Counted from the stretch's first letter, positions 36,601 to 49,047 are shown. The stretch is 64,000 nucleotides of DNA from Siphonodentalium dalli (GCA_032622095.1 CP136064.1:125661605-125725604); one strand, 5' to 3'. Translations and numbers: made by a program. Notes: generated by a model not told the origin, from the letters alone.

Positions 36601-36958
36601 CCATCTCCATATCATTTTAAGGAAATTTGGGCGTTCACATTTCACAATCCCTACAAATGGTAACCTACTTATAAGTCACTTGAACAATTATATCTTCTTA
36701 ACAGTCATATTTATATGGGAATGGCAATCAAGGCATTCACACAATGAGCTAGCAAAAAGAGATAACTAGAAGAAGCATTAAACGTATATTTATCATTCTA
36801 TTGAAGAGATACATATATTCGTGCAAACTGAGAGACCTCGAACCGTCAGAGGATTGCATATATATTATAACAAAATTGAGTCTGTTCCATTCAATACAGT
36901 TTCCACAAAAAAGTTACAATTTGTCAGGATATGTGGAAGGCCTGTTCAAAAATAGTGG

Positions 36959-37225
36959 TCACAGTGTGCAGTCATATATAGTTTCTTCTGATATACAATA
37001 AAATGCAGTTAGTAGCATATGACTTTTCAGGATCCTCCCAATACTGACATCTGACAAGGGGTTTAGAACAGACTCATCGACTGACATAAACAACTCAAAA
37101 TATCGCTCTGTGTCTGGCAAATGTAGCTGATAAGCAGGCGCAGCAACATTTCGTTGAAACTGAGAATATTTAGCCAATATATAGCACCATGAACAGAGGA
37201 GCAACTGGAAATTTCTTTGAAACAT
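36959..37225 (-). other. Possible captured gene fragment in the Helitron
   Basis: An 88-codon minus-strand frame with a protein-like composition (for example YQLHLPDTERYFELF and VSIGRILKSHM) lies between the satellite and the 3' hairpin. A possible acceptor 'gctaaatattctcag' precedes codons for FQRNVAAPAYQ. Helitrons often carry host exons. I do not recognise the protein, and the frame could be chance. Confidence 0.3.
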
Positions 37226-40200
37226 CTATATCTTCATGGAGATTTGATAGCCAGGTATCCTCGAGATCTTAGTCCAACCCACTAGATTGATTGATACATA
37301 TCAATATGTAAAACCCAATTGTCATCTTTTATTTATGCGAACTAATGTCTTTATGATGTCCATGTAGCATATTATAACGTCTGACGTATACGCAATTGTA
37401 AATAAATAAATACATCATTATTGGTGGAACGGATTAATCGCGATAAACAGAATGACAATTGACAAGGTGGGCCACTACTTATATTCCATGACTGTAATAA
37501 TCATGTTTTGTGATGCTATTTGAATATACAATTTATGAGAAAACGTATAACACTTTGAACAAGAGTGTTCTCTATTCCCAACAAATATCCACAGCATACA
37601 GATGGTTTCACATCGCATTAACCTGGGCAACGCCGGGTAACCCTGCTAGTAATACTATATTTACAAACTAAAACAGACTCCATTACTTTATTACATATAT
37701 GTACTACAGTTACTGAAACAGAGCCTTTATTCACGGATGGACTGGCCTGCAACCCCTCTGTGCGCGAAGAGTGCACATGCATTATGATCTTAAACAGGTT
37801 TATAGTTATCTTAAAATAAAAGTTAACAATTTGATATAAATTTAATTTTAATTTTATTTTAACTGTGTCGTCTGCAGATTTATAACCGATTCTCACATAA
37901 ATTCAGCTTGTCGCTCTAAACCATCAAACTGAATGAAATAAATGTATAGAAAATTCAAGATTAGGCCTTTCAAGTAGCACTTATCATTTAAAACATGTTA
38001 TTTTATACAATGTAATCCAAATAGAAAATAAAACATGTGCATGTATCATAATAATTGGCCTGGAGCCCTGAATATATATTTAAAGGTTGCAGAAAGGATG
38101 GCACTCAGGCTAATCTGAATCATGGTACTTCCAGAAAAATACATGAGAAACTTCCTTAAATTGATAGAAAATGTTGGACATTTTATGGGTTTTTATGTTT
38201 ACCCACACCATAGTATGGTAAACATAATGGCGACGTCCGGATTGACACTCGTCGTTCGTCCGTCCGTCCGTCCGTCTGTCTGTCCGTAGACACTTTACGC
38301 ATGGTGCGATAACTCAAATAATTTCTATCTGATCGTAACCAAAATACAGATCGAGTTCGAATATGGGTTTGATCCGAGTTTTTTTTACACGGAGTTTTGG
38401 CCCTTTTTAGATTAGAATTCATGGATGCTACGATAACTAAAAAAAATATTATCTGATGAGAACCAAATTTGGTATGTCAGTTTCTCTATCTAAAATACAG
38501 TTCGAGTTCGAATATAGGTTTCCAATAATGAAATTTTGTATGGCTGTTCATTACTATGAGGGCATTCAACAGAGGGTTACATAGTTTTGTTCAGATTTTC
38601 CATTCTGGAGTTATTCATCTTTGTTTATCTGGAAATGTTCGCTTTTTGGTCCGTCTGGTGTCTGTTCATGTCGTAACTTCAACAGTTGTGCTGGGATCTC
38701 AATGGAATTTGGTATGGATGATCACTACTATGAGGACAATCAATAGAGGGTTCCATTGTTCTGTTCCGCTTTTCCATTCTAGAGTTATTCATCTTTGTTT
38801 ATCTGGAAATGTTGGTTGTTTGGTCCATCCGATGTCTGTTCAGCTCATAACTTGAACAGTAATGCTCGGATCTCAATGAAATTTTTGTATGGATGTTCAC
38901 CACTATGAGTACATTTAATGGCACATTCAAATGTTTGTTTTGTTTTTATTGTTCTATAGTTACACATCTTTGTTTATATGAAAATGCTGGTGTTTGGGTC
39001 CATCTGTCTGAGTATAGCCCTCATAAGTTATAGATATGCCCACACTAGGCGGTATGCCACGAGGGGGTATGCACCGGATGACAGTCCATCTCTTGTTTCA
39101 ATTTATTTGGCACTGGACACAGACATGCTATATAACACCTAGTTGATGTGTTTAACTGTTTATAATCTATTGATAGGGTGATGGTTGAGTGAATTTTTGG
39201 GACACCCAGGGGTCAGAAGAATGAAGGGTTCTTTGGTGCCTGGGATTTAAATTTATTCAGATGGGGTCACCAGATTAAATAGGGTGGGACCAGGGACATA
39301 ACTGTATGTCTCTATAGTAATACTTAAAATGTCTTCTCAAGAGAGGTTGGACTATTTAGCTTACATATAGTATGGAGGATCCTTTAGTGACTGAGATTCA
39401 GATTTGTTAACATGATGTCAACCTGTCAAGAAATGACGGGGCTATGGGGACTTAACACTTTTGTGTCTAATAAAATCATTAAAATACAAAATTGGAAATT
39501 TCCAACAATTGAGAAAGTTTGAGATGTCGGTTGTGAAATTCCAACCTAAGACTTTGGAGTCTGGAGCCCGGTCGGGGGGGGGGGGGGGGGGGGGGGTATG
39601 TTGAGCTGGAGGGGGTGTGGGTGATCAGTAGTGTACAGTTGGTAATTTAAAAGTAGATATTCACCGATCTACATACATGAAGCCTCTCTAGCCACATATC
39701 CTGTTTAGATCTACTTCTTTTAAAGTGATTATGAAAAGTTCTGACTGTTATGGTCTCCAGAGTTGCAGTCTGGTGAGTGACCCCACAGTCTTTGACTGTC
39801 TTGTATTATGTACAAGTGTCTATATATGTACGTGTACTTTGTTAGTACATAATGTTTAGTTGACATAAAAACCCTAGCTTATTTACTATCTTCAAGGGAT
39901 AGGTTAAACATATGCCGATCATGATCGGCCTCACGTCTTTTTGTCATTTGATCTGGTTCGTTGTCATTTTCCCGTCATTTTGAAATCCAAGATGGCCACC
40001 ATTCTCATTTTTTGAAATTCACCTGTTTTGCTAAACCGGTCGATGTGACGACAGTTTGCATTCCCTAGCTCAGAAATTTGGCTTACTTTATATTATGCTA
40101 ATCGAAATAAAAACTGGAAACTAAAACATCTTGCCTGTCGCTGCCTGCATGGATAATAGACTCATGTGTTCAATTCAATCAACTTAATTTGTTGATGTTC

Positions 40201-40419
40201 TACTGCATCATCATTTATGATGCTCCTCACCATGTACATAACAAGTCCACACAAGGGTACTCACATCCATATCATAGGCTCAGGCTGTGTCCATGTATAT
40301 ATATGTATATTAGTCAACAGTTACATTTCATTCTAGTGTACCCAAAGTATGCGTCTTGCGTGACTTGACTATTTGGTAAGGGAATTAAGAATATTTGAAA
40401 ATGTGCTATCACTGTGACC

Positions 40420-40640
40420 TCAGTACAGTTCGGGATTATCAATGTTTATAAATGCTGGTTCGCAGTAGGTAAAGAATTTTGTTTAAATATCAAACAATTC
40501 GATAAAAATGAAACAAATAAAACAAAAAACATGCATTTAAAAAATATTAAAAAAGAACTTCGTTGAGCTTGTCTACAATTGTAAGAATTGCAGAGTACCA
40601 ATAACGAAAACACATGTGACACATTTAAGGGTTGTGCTAT
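40420..40640. other. AT-rich, nothing recognised
   Basis: Short stretch after the duplication. It has an A-rich minus-strand open frame with no recognisable content. Confidence 0.35.
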
Positions 40641-43020
40641 CGTGTAGATATTTGCCACCTGTCTTCGATAAAGTGGTGGGTCTCTGAAAATACACCGGAA
40701 AAAAGTCTTGATATATAAAATATAGTCCATGGGCTGGTAGGACACCTCGTGCACCCCAACTACTTAACTTCTTTGGTATTTGCATGTACCCGAATATGTA
40801 CTGGTCAGGAAAAATTATGTTAAAATATTTTGGGTCCTATTGTACTGGGTCAAAGTTTAGCTTTACTCGGTTACCATTTTTTTCCCGATTATGATGGGGT
40901 AGGGGAAACTGATATCCCATATTCCAACAATATGGCGTTTTCTTTGATGACGTCACCAGAGGTAAGAAGATCAATCAACGGCGATGAAAACAAATATAAT
41001 AGGCTGGGACCTGGTAGGGTACCTCAGGACTTAACATCACCGCACTCATTTTCTTCCTGATTATGTCCCTCAACTTTTAAGCAATTATGGGCTGGTAGGA
41101 CCGCTCGTGCCTCGTCTTAAAAACGGCGGCCATGTTGAACGTCATCTTGTCTCGTGTGTACACCGACCATTTTACTTCGTTTTAACATTTAGTCCATGAG
41201 CTGGTAGGACCCCTCGTGCACCCCACTACTTAACTTCTTTGGTATTTTCATGTACTCTAGTATGTACTAGTCAGGAAAAATGATGTTAACAGCAAATAGT
41301 TTGGGTCCTATTGTACCTACTGGGTCAAAGTTTAGAACACTCGTTTGCCATTTTTTCCCGATTATGATGGTGTGGGGGAAAGTGATATTCCATATAAGTG
41401 CTGTCATTGTGATTGAATATTAACAGGTTATGTGTCACATTGTAGGTACCCCATCACCACCGTCCACAACACTTAACTTCACCGCACCGAGTAAGGCTAA
41501 ACTTTGACACAGTAGGTACAATAGGACCCCAAAAATGTGTTGTTAAGGGTCAGATGCACGTTTGGCCAAAATTTCTGGGTATTTCTAAATGGATTTTCTC
41601 AAAATCTGTCAGGAATTTATTTGTGAAATTTGGTACAAGTGATTATTGTGATACAATATTTAAGAACCATCGACAAATTGGTTATTACAAACTCATTTAC
41701 TTCACTTTTATGTCATGGAAAATAGTTTAAATTTCACTATTTTTACCAGAACTTCTGTAAATTAGATTTGTTTCAAAGGTGCAGTCCATGTATCCATGGT
41801 ATCATATCTGAAGATCATGAGAGGAGACTTGGTTTTTCTTGATTTATGAAATTGTATGATTATTTTCACGTAGAAAGACAACTACCCACAAATAATTTTC
41901 AATATTTGAGAATTTTCATGTCATTCATGTTGTTCAATGGAAAATTGGGCTGAGATGAGTTCTGGGTAATGGCTTCATAACCAAGTTAAAGCTGACCACC
42001 ATATCTCTTAACACAGTGGCCTAAATTCGGTTGATTGCTCCCTGCTTGAGTGGACCACACTGCATATCAACAATTGTTTTCATTGGGCTGGAATATTTCG
42101 GACTGCTTTATTCTTCATTATAATATATGGGGGTATGACACTATATTATGCCATTAAAATCTAACTCCATTTTATGATACAAATAAAGCCACCTCTCATA
42201 GAGCCAAGACAATAAGCTGTTTGATGATTGGAGTTTTGTGTGAAATTATTAATTATTCTAGCAGTTCTTGGTACCTAAAGGGACAACAAAGAAAATAATA
42301 TTTTCAACCTCTCAAATGTATTAAAATCCATTGGTTTTGTTGTCTCTTAATAACTGCTCAGATTCTACATACAATGAAGATGATGATATGTGAAATTCAA
42401 GATTTTTCGCCAGATAGATCCAGAGAAATACTTTGTTGAAAATGTCTTGCCATATTTGGCTGTATTTATGCAAAACGTGCATCTCCATCTTAACATCATT
42501 TTTCCTGACCAGTACATACTAGGGTACATGAAGATACCCAAGAAGTTAAGTAGTAGGGGTACACGAGGGGTCATACCAGCTCATGGACTAAATGTTAACA
42601 CGAAGAAAGGTGATCGTGTACACACGAGACGAGATTGCGTTCAACATGGCCGCCGAGGCTCTTTGAGTCAGTTTGACGCAAATTTTAAGAGATAATATTG
42701 ACAAATGTATATAAATGTATATATTATTGTGACGCTATAAGACATAGTGATAACTTTTTATGGTAACATTGGAACTCCACGTCCAAGATGGCCACCAAAA
42801 TGGCTGCCAGAAGTGGAAAATATAACTATTTTCGACTCAATGAAACCAAATTATCACTTTAGCTCAAAATGACGGCCAAAATGGCAGCCAAGATGTGGAA
42901 AATGGTATATATTTCCCCAGTGTGCCCTGCAATCAATTACAAGTTGTGGTTGGTGAACAAAATCGACTGATATGACATCTATAGATTGAATACTAACATT
43001 GATGATGTACCTCGTGTAAT
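40640..43020. repeat. Foldback-family cluster
   Basis: The blocks at about 40720-40920 and 41190-41400 are direct repeats ('gggctggtaggac', 'cacttaacttctttggtatt'). 41105-41290 reads back inverted at about 42490-42660. 42780-43010 is a diverged copy of 1741-1900 ('ggaaaatggta', 'tgccctgcaatcaattacaagttgtggtt'). So several broken members of the 1-5255 family lie together. The 1.2 kb between the arms (41300-42480) shows no gene. Confidence 0.7.
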
Positions 43021-43310
43021 TGTAACCATTTAAAAGAACTGCGATGATAAACAAGTCATGGTGAGTTCAGCAACTTTATGCCTTACTGTCTTTGTATCAA
43101 TTCAACGTCAGATATTAATTAATGGCCAAACTGGGAGTTTTTGTATTCTGACAATCAACCTCTCAGCGGCAGAATATCCCACATGTAATGTACGTCTGCA
43201 ATGCGATATGGGCCACATTCGCTCGAGCAAATTTTCCAAAAAACAAGGAACAGGGAAATCGCATGGAATCGATGGTATTCGCAGCACAACTGGTAGAATC
43301 AAATTCTCCT

Positions 43311-46182
43311 TCAGTTCATAGCCAAAGTTTGTCGGATCCAAGGCAAAATGAGGTTGAAATGGCGCAAATAGCTAGCGTATGGCAAGTTTGAGAAAGCTTT
43401 AAGATGGTACTGGTGGTACCGTAATTCACCAGACTGTGTATTGTAGGTATCGTACTTCTTATCAAAAGATTTGGCAAGATACTGCTCGGCCTTCGTGATC
43501 ATCACATCCGACTGTCCAATCTGATCCCCGGGAGCATCTTCAGTATTGGTGGTTTTGTAAATGTCAGGTAATATACGGATCACTTCAGATGGCATTTCAT
43601 CAGACAGAGTGAATTGGAATTGCTCTGGTTGTTTTAGCGCATGTTTTAACCACAAATAACACTTGGTTCTTCAAGACCTTGCCTCTTCCAGACAGAATCA
43701 AAATGGTATTAACACACATACAAAAACATATGCATCCAGATAGGTCACTATAACCTTCTTGGTGCTGCCAGAAGCTGTTGCCTGTGTTTCGTGGAAGAGT
43801 ATCCGAACATCTGGCCCCTCATGAAGTGAAACTTTCTCCGATGACCGTTCGTTAACAACTTACATACGTTAAGTTATTCCATGGAATAATCCACTAAGAC
43901 ACACTGAAGCTGCGAAATCAACGTTCTGGCCCATCACACACTTTGCAGAGAAGGCTTGTACGCTTATATTGTTTTCACTTGACGCCCAGAATGTATCCAT
44001 GTCTACCAACAGTGGGGTATCAGCACGATTGACCGTAACTTCGATTGGGTCTACATTGGTTTGACATTCATAGTCAAATCGCTCAGTTGGTTGACATGTA
44101 GATATATTTACGGAGGAGATTCTCTGCCAGATATTCAAAGGTATTTAGTTTTAGCTGTTTCGCGGACACCTTTCTGGCGTATGCCATGAAATCTACAACA
44201 ACGAACAGCTGATGCCTGACTTATGAGCATCAGCCATCGGTCTTGTATTACTCAGATGTTTCTCCAACTCATGAACAAGCTCTGCTTTGTTCGGTTTCTG
44301 TAATAAGCCAGTATGTGCCAAGAAGAAAGACGTTGATGTAAGTTCATATAACTCAAACGCTCGGCAATACTGTAGCCACGGGACCTATAGCAACATCGAT
44401 ATTCCGTAGAGCTGTCGACCCCTTTAATTTGTTTCTTTCTTGAACAGATCATTGGTATGGAATCTGAAAGTCAGAATACGCGTGTTCGCCTTCTTTCGGG
44501 GCGCTGAGTAGAAATGTGCATCGGCCAACATCTGTTTTCGTTCCCGTGATAAGGATGCTGATGTGACATTTATTCCCCTGATGTGTCAAATGCATGGATT
44601 TATCCTTGATTGATGCATTCGATTATCTGTAACAAAGTTTTCGTCGCGAAATGTATATGTGAAATCGTGGTGCAGGGATACTCACCATCATCATCACTCA
44701 TGTTGCAAGCTTGGCGCATGAGTTTCGAAAATGCACCTTCTCATAGAATAGAATAGAATTTATACGAATCTTCGACCCCTCAGGGATATGAGATCATATG
44801 TAAAACAATTAGCAATGATCATCTCAATATAACAATTAACAGTACAGACTATATAGTGAAATTATGTACATTCAAAGAATGCATTTGGATCATGTTAAAA
44901 CGTGAAATTAATGTAACAATTTATAATTTGTTAAGTTAAGTTAAATTAAAGTGAAAGTGAAAGACTGAGATAGGTTTTCTTGGTTTCTCATTATCTATTA
45001 CTAATAGTCTGTATATTTTACATCTTAGTGAGTAAGTGTAGAGGATAATTGTATATCCAGCAGTAGATTAACCAACATTGCTGAAATATCATGCTTAGCG
45101 ACAGCATCTATCCTTCTATAGTCATACCGATGATGCCACCCGCACATTTTGCTGGCCTGTATGTCTGCTCAAGAGCTTGTCACATCGGTAACTTGCTGAA
45201 TCTTCATGATGTTTGCTTAACTGTAAAATTTCCTTCAAGAAACTCCACGTGGATGAAAGGAAACAGCTCCTGTAGCTCAATCAATCTTCACAATAGACTG
45301 GACCCCACCGAGAGCAATGGGTCATGTCGAAAGTAAGTAATAGTGGCAATGCTTTGTAGACTGCGGAAACGGATACCCGCCCCCGGGTCATCTTCCCTCA
45401 TTGAACGCGTCAGATCACGTAGAAGTGGAACCAACAGATAAGAAAGTATGCCAATACTGAAATAAGTAAATGACCTTAGTAAATTCTGCCACATCATTCT
45501 GAATATGTTGAATCATCCTGCATGGTACATAAAACAATACTGGATTCCCCCTTATTTCATCGCGATATGTGCATGCTTGTTAAATTGTATGTTTGCTAAC
45601 GTTGCAATAGATCATCGTAATTCTCCACTGCCGTGTCCTTGAATATGCCAACCACTGAAGTCTCTGCATTGATTCTGCCAAACATGTTACACCTCTGGAA
45701 TAGTGAGCGCCTTTTAAAACACTATCAATGACATGTGAGCCAAAAAATTCATTATCGGTGATTATGTTCATCGCCACTATCGCGAAGGTATTTATAAAAT
45801 GTAATGCATGTCAACATAAATGTTCATAGGTGGAAGTCACCAACCCCAAAAACTTTTTATTGAATATTTCTGGCAAAAGGAACTGAAGTTATTTTGCAGT
45901 GCTATACACATATTCACCGCACCACTTTGAGTCGCAATCCTTGCCCGATCTGAGTCAAAGCATCCTGGAAGTTTACCTTTGCGCGTGAATATTGTGCTGA
46001 GTAGCTACATACGGCAACATTGCAGTATACCCAATGGCCGTACACTCACAATCAAGTAAAAGGCTATTAAATGTACTCCACCAAGGCACTCTGGTAGAAG
46101 CAGTTTTTGAAGAAATTATCTGCACTCCGCAGTATCTGCTCAAACGGCATATGACGTGGGTACTTTTGAGGCCATCATGCAA
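43311..46182 (-). pseudogene. Frameshifted reading frame of a repeat-type protein
   Basis: Colinear minus-strand segments carry protein-like blocks in N-to-C order. 45973-46182 has DCECTAIGYTAMLPYV. 45580-45777 has GAHYSRG and MQRLQWLAY. 45288-45497 has LLRDLTRSMREDDPG. About 44200-44340, in two adjacent frames, has LLQKPNKAELVHELEKH and then VVVDFMAYARKVSAKQL. 43869-44138 has ADTPLLVDMDTFWASS. 43311-43655 has AEQYLAKSFDKKYDTYN and ELRYHQYHLKAFSNLP. Each join needs a frame change or crosses a stop, so it is decayed. The blocks recall a large uncharacterised ORF found many times in invertebrate genomes, probably mobile; that comparison is from memory. A tract at 44741-44770 (agaatagaatagaattta) looks like an inserted retroelement tail. 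No active product is expected. Confidence 0.6.
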
Positions 46183-46259
46183 CGGGGCGGTCGCTGGGAT
46201 TGTATGTACTCTTTGGCAACTGTTCTTCTCTTATGCTAAAACAAGACGGCAATAGTTTC

Positions 46260-47180
46260 TGACATTCAAGCAACCGACCATAATTATAAGATGATCTACA
46301 AACGATAATGAAACGGTGATGAGTAACATTACATTTTCTCTTGTAGCGCATTAAACTCTCCCCGCATGACTCATATAAAACACTACTACCAAGTCACACG
46401 AAATTAGCAGCACTGATGACAACTACGAACAAGACTAAGCTAGTGCCTTTGGCTAAGTTTGCCAAAGAAATCTTAAATACTGCATCAGTCTTGAGAACTT
46501 ATATGCACATAGATGTACACCCACAAACTCACTCACGCATCCGACAAAACCATCTATATCTATGTATGCTACCATCTGTACGATCTATTAGTACTACTTC
46601 AAATCCATATTCACCATATTTGTTTGGGCATATAAGTATATACAATATTTGCATGTTGCTGTTGTTTATTTTGTAATTGGTTATATATGTGGTATCCTCC
46701 AGTTACATAAGTGATGGATGGATAACTATTTGATTTGATTTGTATCCTCTGTAGCACACTGTTCTTGGGAGTCTTCTTCGTTTTGAAATGTCGTGGCTAC
46801 TGCCGACTGTATCTTCGCAATAGGCCAACATCGGTGATTTCCGTTCTGCAAAGAACGATAATACGAGAAGTTGCGATTGTGTATCTTCATTTCGGTCGAA
46901 GTTATCCATTGCTCCATGCAAACATGATGCCGTACAGTGGCTGACAATGGGACCCGGTGACCAACAACGGAAGACACTGCTCTATTCGGGAGCCATTGGT
47001 CTTGCTTGCACATTTCCTCATAACTTTGACGACAATATACTGTTTACGCGCTGATTATGTTTGGCATTTGAGCGGAACTGTATATATGTTGGTGTTCCTT
47101 CTGTTGATGGCGATTTGAACAAATATAAATATTTCTGCAACGAACGCCGCTCGTGCCTTTAAAATTGGATTTTCCGTAAG
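46260..47180. other. No gene recognised
   Basis: The minus-strand frames at 46703-47013 could be the 5' continuation of the 43.3-46.2 kb decayed frame, but I see no block that ties them to it. Confidence 0.3.
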
Positions 47181-47182
47181 TC

Positions 47183-47955
47183 ACTTGTGGGTTGCAACCC
47201 ACAAGTCAATCAAACAAAAGATCGCACCTCACAAGTATACTCACGTCGGTCCGCCCGTCCATCCGGGCGTCCGTCCGTTAACCTGGTTTCCGGATGATAA
47301 CTTTAGTTAGAGTGAACCAAATTAAAATTTGGTATGTGGGTTTATTAGCCGAAAAGTAAGCTCAAGTTCGAATTTGGGTTCCGCCCGCCAATTTTCACCG
47401 GAGTTATGCCCCTTATTTGACGTTTTTTTTACTTAGAAAATCCTTGAAATTTGTTGTCCGGATGATAACTTTAGTATAGTTCATCGGAATGAATCCAAAT
47501 TTGGTATATTACTTTCTCCCACCAAAACACAGGTCAAGTTCGAACTTGGGTTCTGTCCGACCATTTGTGGCAGAGTTATGCCCCTTTTTCGACTCAGAAA
47601 ATTCAGTTTTTCTTATGTTTTTTGGTTTCCGGATGATAACTCGATTTTGGAATGATTATACGCAAAACCCGTTTTTTTGTGGATTACATATATCGAAATA
47701 CAGCTCAAGTCCGAATTTCGTTTTAATCCGATAATTTTTGCGAGAGTTATGGCCCCTTTTTTGACGTAATTTGACTTAGAAAATCCCTGAAATTTGTTGT
47801 CCGGATGATAACTTTAGTTGGAGTGAACCGATTTCAATCAAATTTGGTATGTGGGTTTATTAGGAGAAAAGACAGCTCAAGTTCGAATTTGGGTTCCGTC
47901 CGCCATTTTCCCCAGAGAGGGCGTATTTTGCACGCACAGCGTAGCTCTTGTTTTT
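47183..47955 (+). repeat. Palindrome-headed CGTCC repeat, second subfamily
   Basis: A perfect 24-bp palindrome at 47183-47206 (acttgtgggttg and its inverse) is followed by 'ggtccgcccgtccatccgg' and four ~135-bp units with 'ggatgataactttag', 'tttggtatgtgggttta', 'caagttcgaatttgggtt' and 'gagttatgcccctt'. The tail is 'gcacgcacagcgtagctc' then ttgttt. No coding potential is claimed. Confidence 0.75.
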
Positions 47956-48075
47956 CATTAGACCTCATATTTATACCATGTTATAATTTTCTCATATAAT
48001 AAAACATATCACAAATATCATGATTCGGCATGCTTTATTTGACTAGTTATGTTGCTGAAACTTGTCATTAGGACT

Positions 48076-48222
48076 TTATCTTGGACTCCCCTTTGGGATC
48101 TCCTTGTGAATTTCTGCACATTTCTTGCACACTGGCAGCAGCACCTTGTATCTCTTTAATACATGTATGTCAGGGTCCCTTGTGCAGTTAGGCCCACAGC
48201 AGTGGCAGCAGATGTCCAGACT
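48076..48222 (-). CDS. Candidate terminal exon, Cys-rich C terminus
   Basis: Minus-strand frame ending in TAA, encoding SLDICCHCCGPNCTRD, then VLKRYKVLLPVCKKCAEIHK and KEIPKGSPR. Two CxC/CxxC clusters about 25 residues apart suggest a zinc-binding knuckle. A pyrimidine-rich stretch (gcgttttattcttcgcaagag) precedes it. Splicing after that AG would start in phase 0 and match the exon at 48437-48506, but the -3 base of that acceptor is unfavourable. The open frame also continues upstream to 48306, so the start is uncertain. Confidence 0.45.
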   Translation of the reverse strand, partial: SLDICCHCCGPNCTRDPDIHVLKRYKVLLPVCKKCAEIHKEIPKGSPR

Positions 48223-48436
48223 CTCTTGCGAAGAATAAAACGCAAATTCAACATGAGCTTCACAAGATTGTTGTTCAATTGACATGTATATCAAGGGTCG
48301 GGGCACACATGGCAGGATCGATGCATGTATCCCGGATTTTTAGTCAGAAGATAGGGGCAGTTACATTTAGGCGTGTGGGGTGGCCTGACAGTGTCTCTCA
48401 GATGTTATTCATTGAACACATGGTCTTACAACTTAC

Positions 48437-48506
48437 ATCCAGAGTGGTGTCATCTGAGTCGTCTCCAGTCACCAGCGTTGGAGCATGCCTACTGCAGCCG
48501 TGAAAC
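48437..48506 (-). CDS. Candidate internal exon, acidic
   Basis: 70 nt on the minus strand, bounded by acceptor 'gagaatattttgtag' and a perfect donor GTAAGT. It starts with one codon-completing base and ends in phase 0. It encodes FHGCSRHAPTLVTGDDSDDT-like sequence. Both splice sites and an open frame together make it exon-like. It pairs with 48076-48222. The function is unknown. Confidence 0.45.
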
Positions 48507-48740
48507 CTACAAAATATTCTCAATTCAAGCTATATACAAGCCGGAATTGAACAAGAACTGGGTAGGCGTCGCGGTGGGATTGGTTGGGACAGGGTGGGGG
48601 AGGAATATAAAGTGGACACCCCATGGCATATTTGTGACATATTCTCAAAGAAAGGTTGGAGTAATAATAGCACAATTTAACTCAATAATTTTTTTAATCA
48701 TTTTTAATTTATTAATTTTAATAATAATATATTTATCATT

Positions 48741-49047
48741 AAGATTCATGTTTTCCTTTGGAAGAAACTTGGGCAGAACCTTTTCTTTTGATGTTCCCAA
48801 AAGCATATCGAAAGCATTGGTGCGCTGATCCTTCCTGTTTTGTGCTGTTTCACTTTCAGGCACTCTCTCAGTCAGTGTAAATTTCACAAATTTGAGTGTT
48901 TTTTTCTAAGTCCAAAGCAATCTGAATGGGTTCTTTACACTCAGGAGTAAAGATATCTAGGTCCCTGAAACTTCAACTCAATTCCACTTCCACACTGGAC
49001 GGCTCACATTCCGCATCGCTGGACACTTCGTTCAATAAATGTCCCAT
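48741..49047 (-). pseudogene. Broken N-terminal coding segment
   Basis: From an ATG at 49045-49047 the minus strand reads MGHLLNEVSSDAECEPSSVE, meets an in-frame TGA at 48973-48975, then continues in the same frame as DLDIFTPECKEPIQIALDL. At a 7-A run (48899-48905) the protein-like frame shifts and continues with KFTLTERVPESETAQNRKDQ, NAFDMLLGTSKEKV and LPKFLPKENMN. One nonsense and one homopolymer frameshift suggest a decayed gene, or a base error plus a homopolymer error in a live one. It lies upstream of the 48437 and 48076 exons on the same strand and may be the same gene. I see no good donor at its 3' end. Confidence 0.45.

Larger units (their letters stand above)
34950..37649 (+). mobile_element. 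Non-autonomous Helitron with internal satellite
   Basis: It begins TCTATATCTATATTTGCG and ends with a hairpin (acctgg gcaacg ccgggt) shortly before CTGCTAG. It sits between A (34949) and T (37650) with no target duplication. TC start, 3' hairpin, CTAG end and A|T insertion are the Helitron hallmarks. The empty site is intact at 31865/31866 in the first duplicate. A (gtct)n run follows the 5' end. No Rep/helicase is present, so it must depend on another copy for movement. Confidence 0.9.
34634..40419 (+). repeat. Tandem duplication, copy 2 (interrupted)
   Basis: 34634-34949 matches 31550-31865, and 37650-40419 matches 31866-34633. The 2700-bp gap between them is a Helitron. The palindrome-headed repeat reappears at about 38205-39100. 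The similarity is so high that the duplication is either very recent or an assembly artefact from two haplotypes. Confidence 0.9.

Noticed and set aside
40446-40754. 102-codon minus-strand frame
   Set aside because: It begins in a foldback repeat and continues in A-rich sequence; no recognisable protein.
48373-48828. 151-codon + strand frame
   Set aside because: It lies opposite the better-supported minus-strand exon 48437-48506 and has an AT-rich hydrophobic tail from low-complexity sequence.
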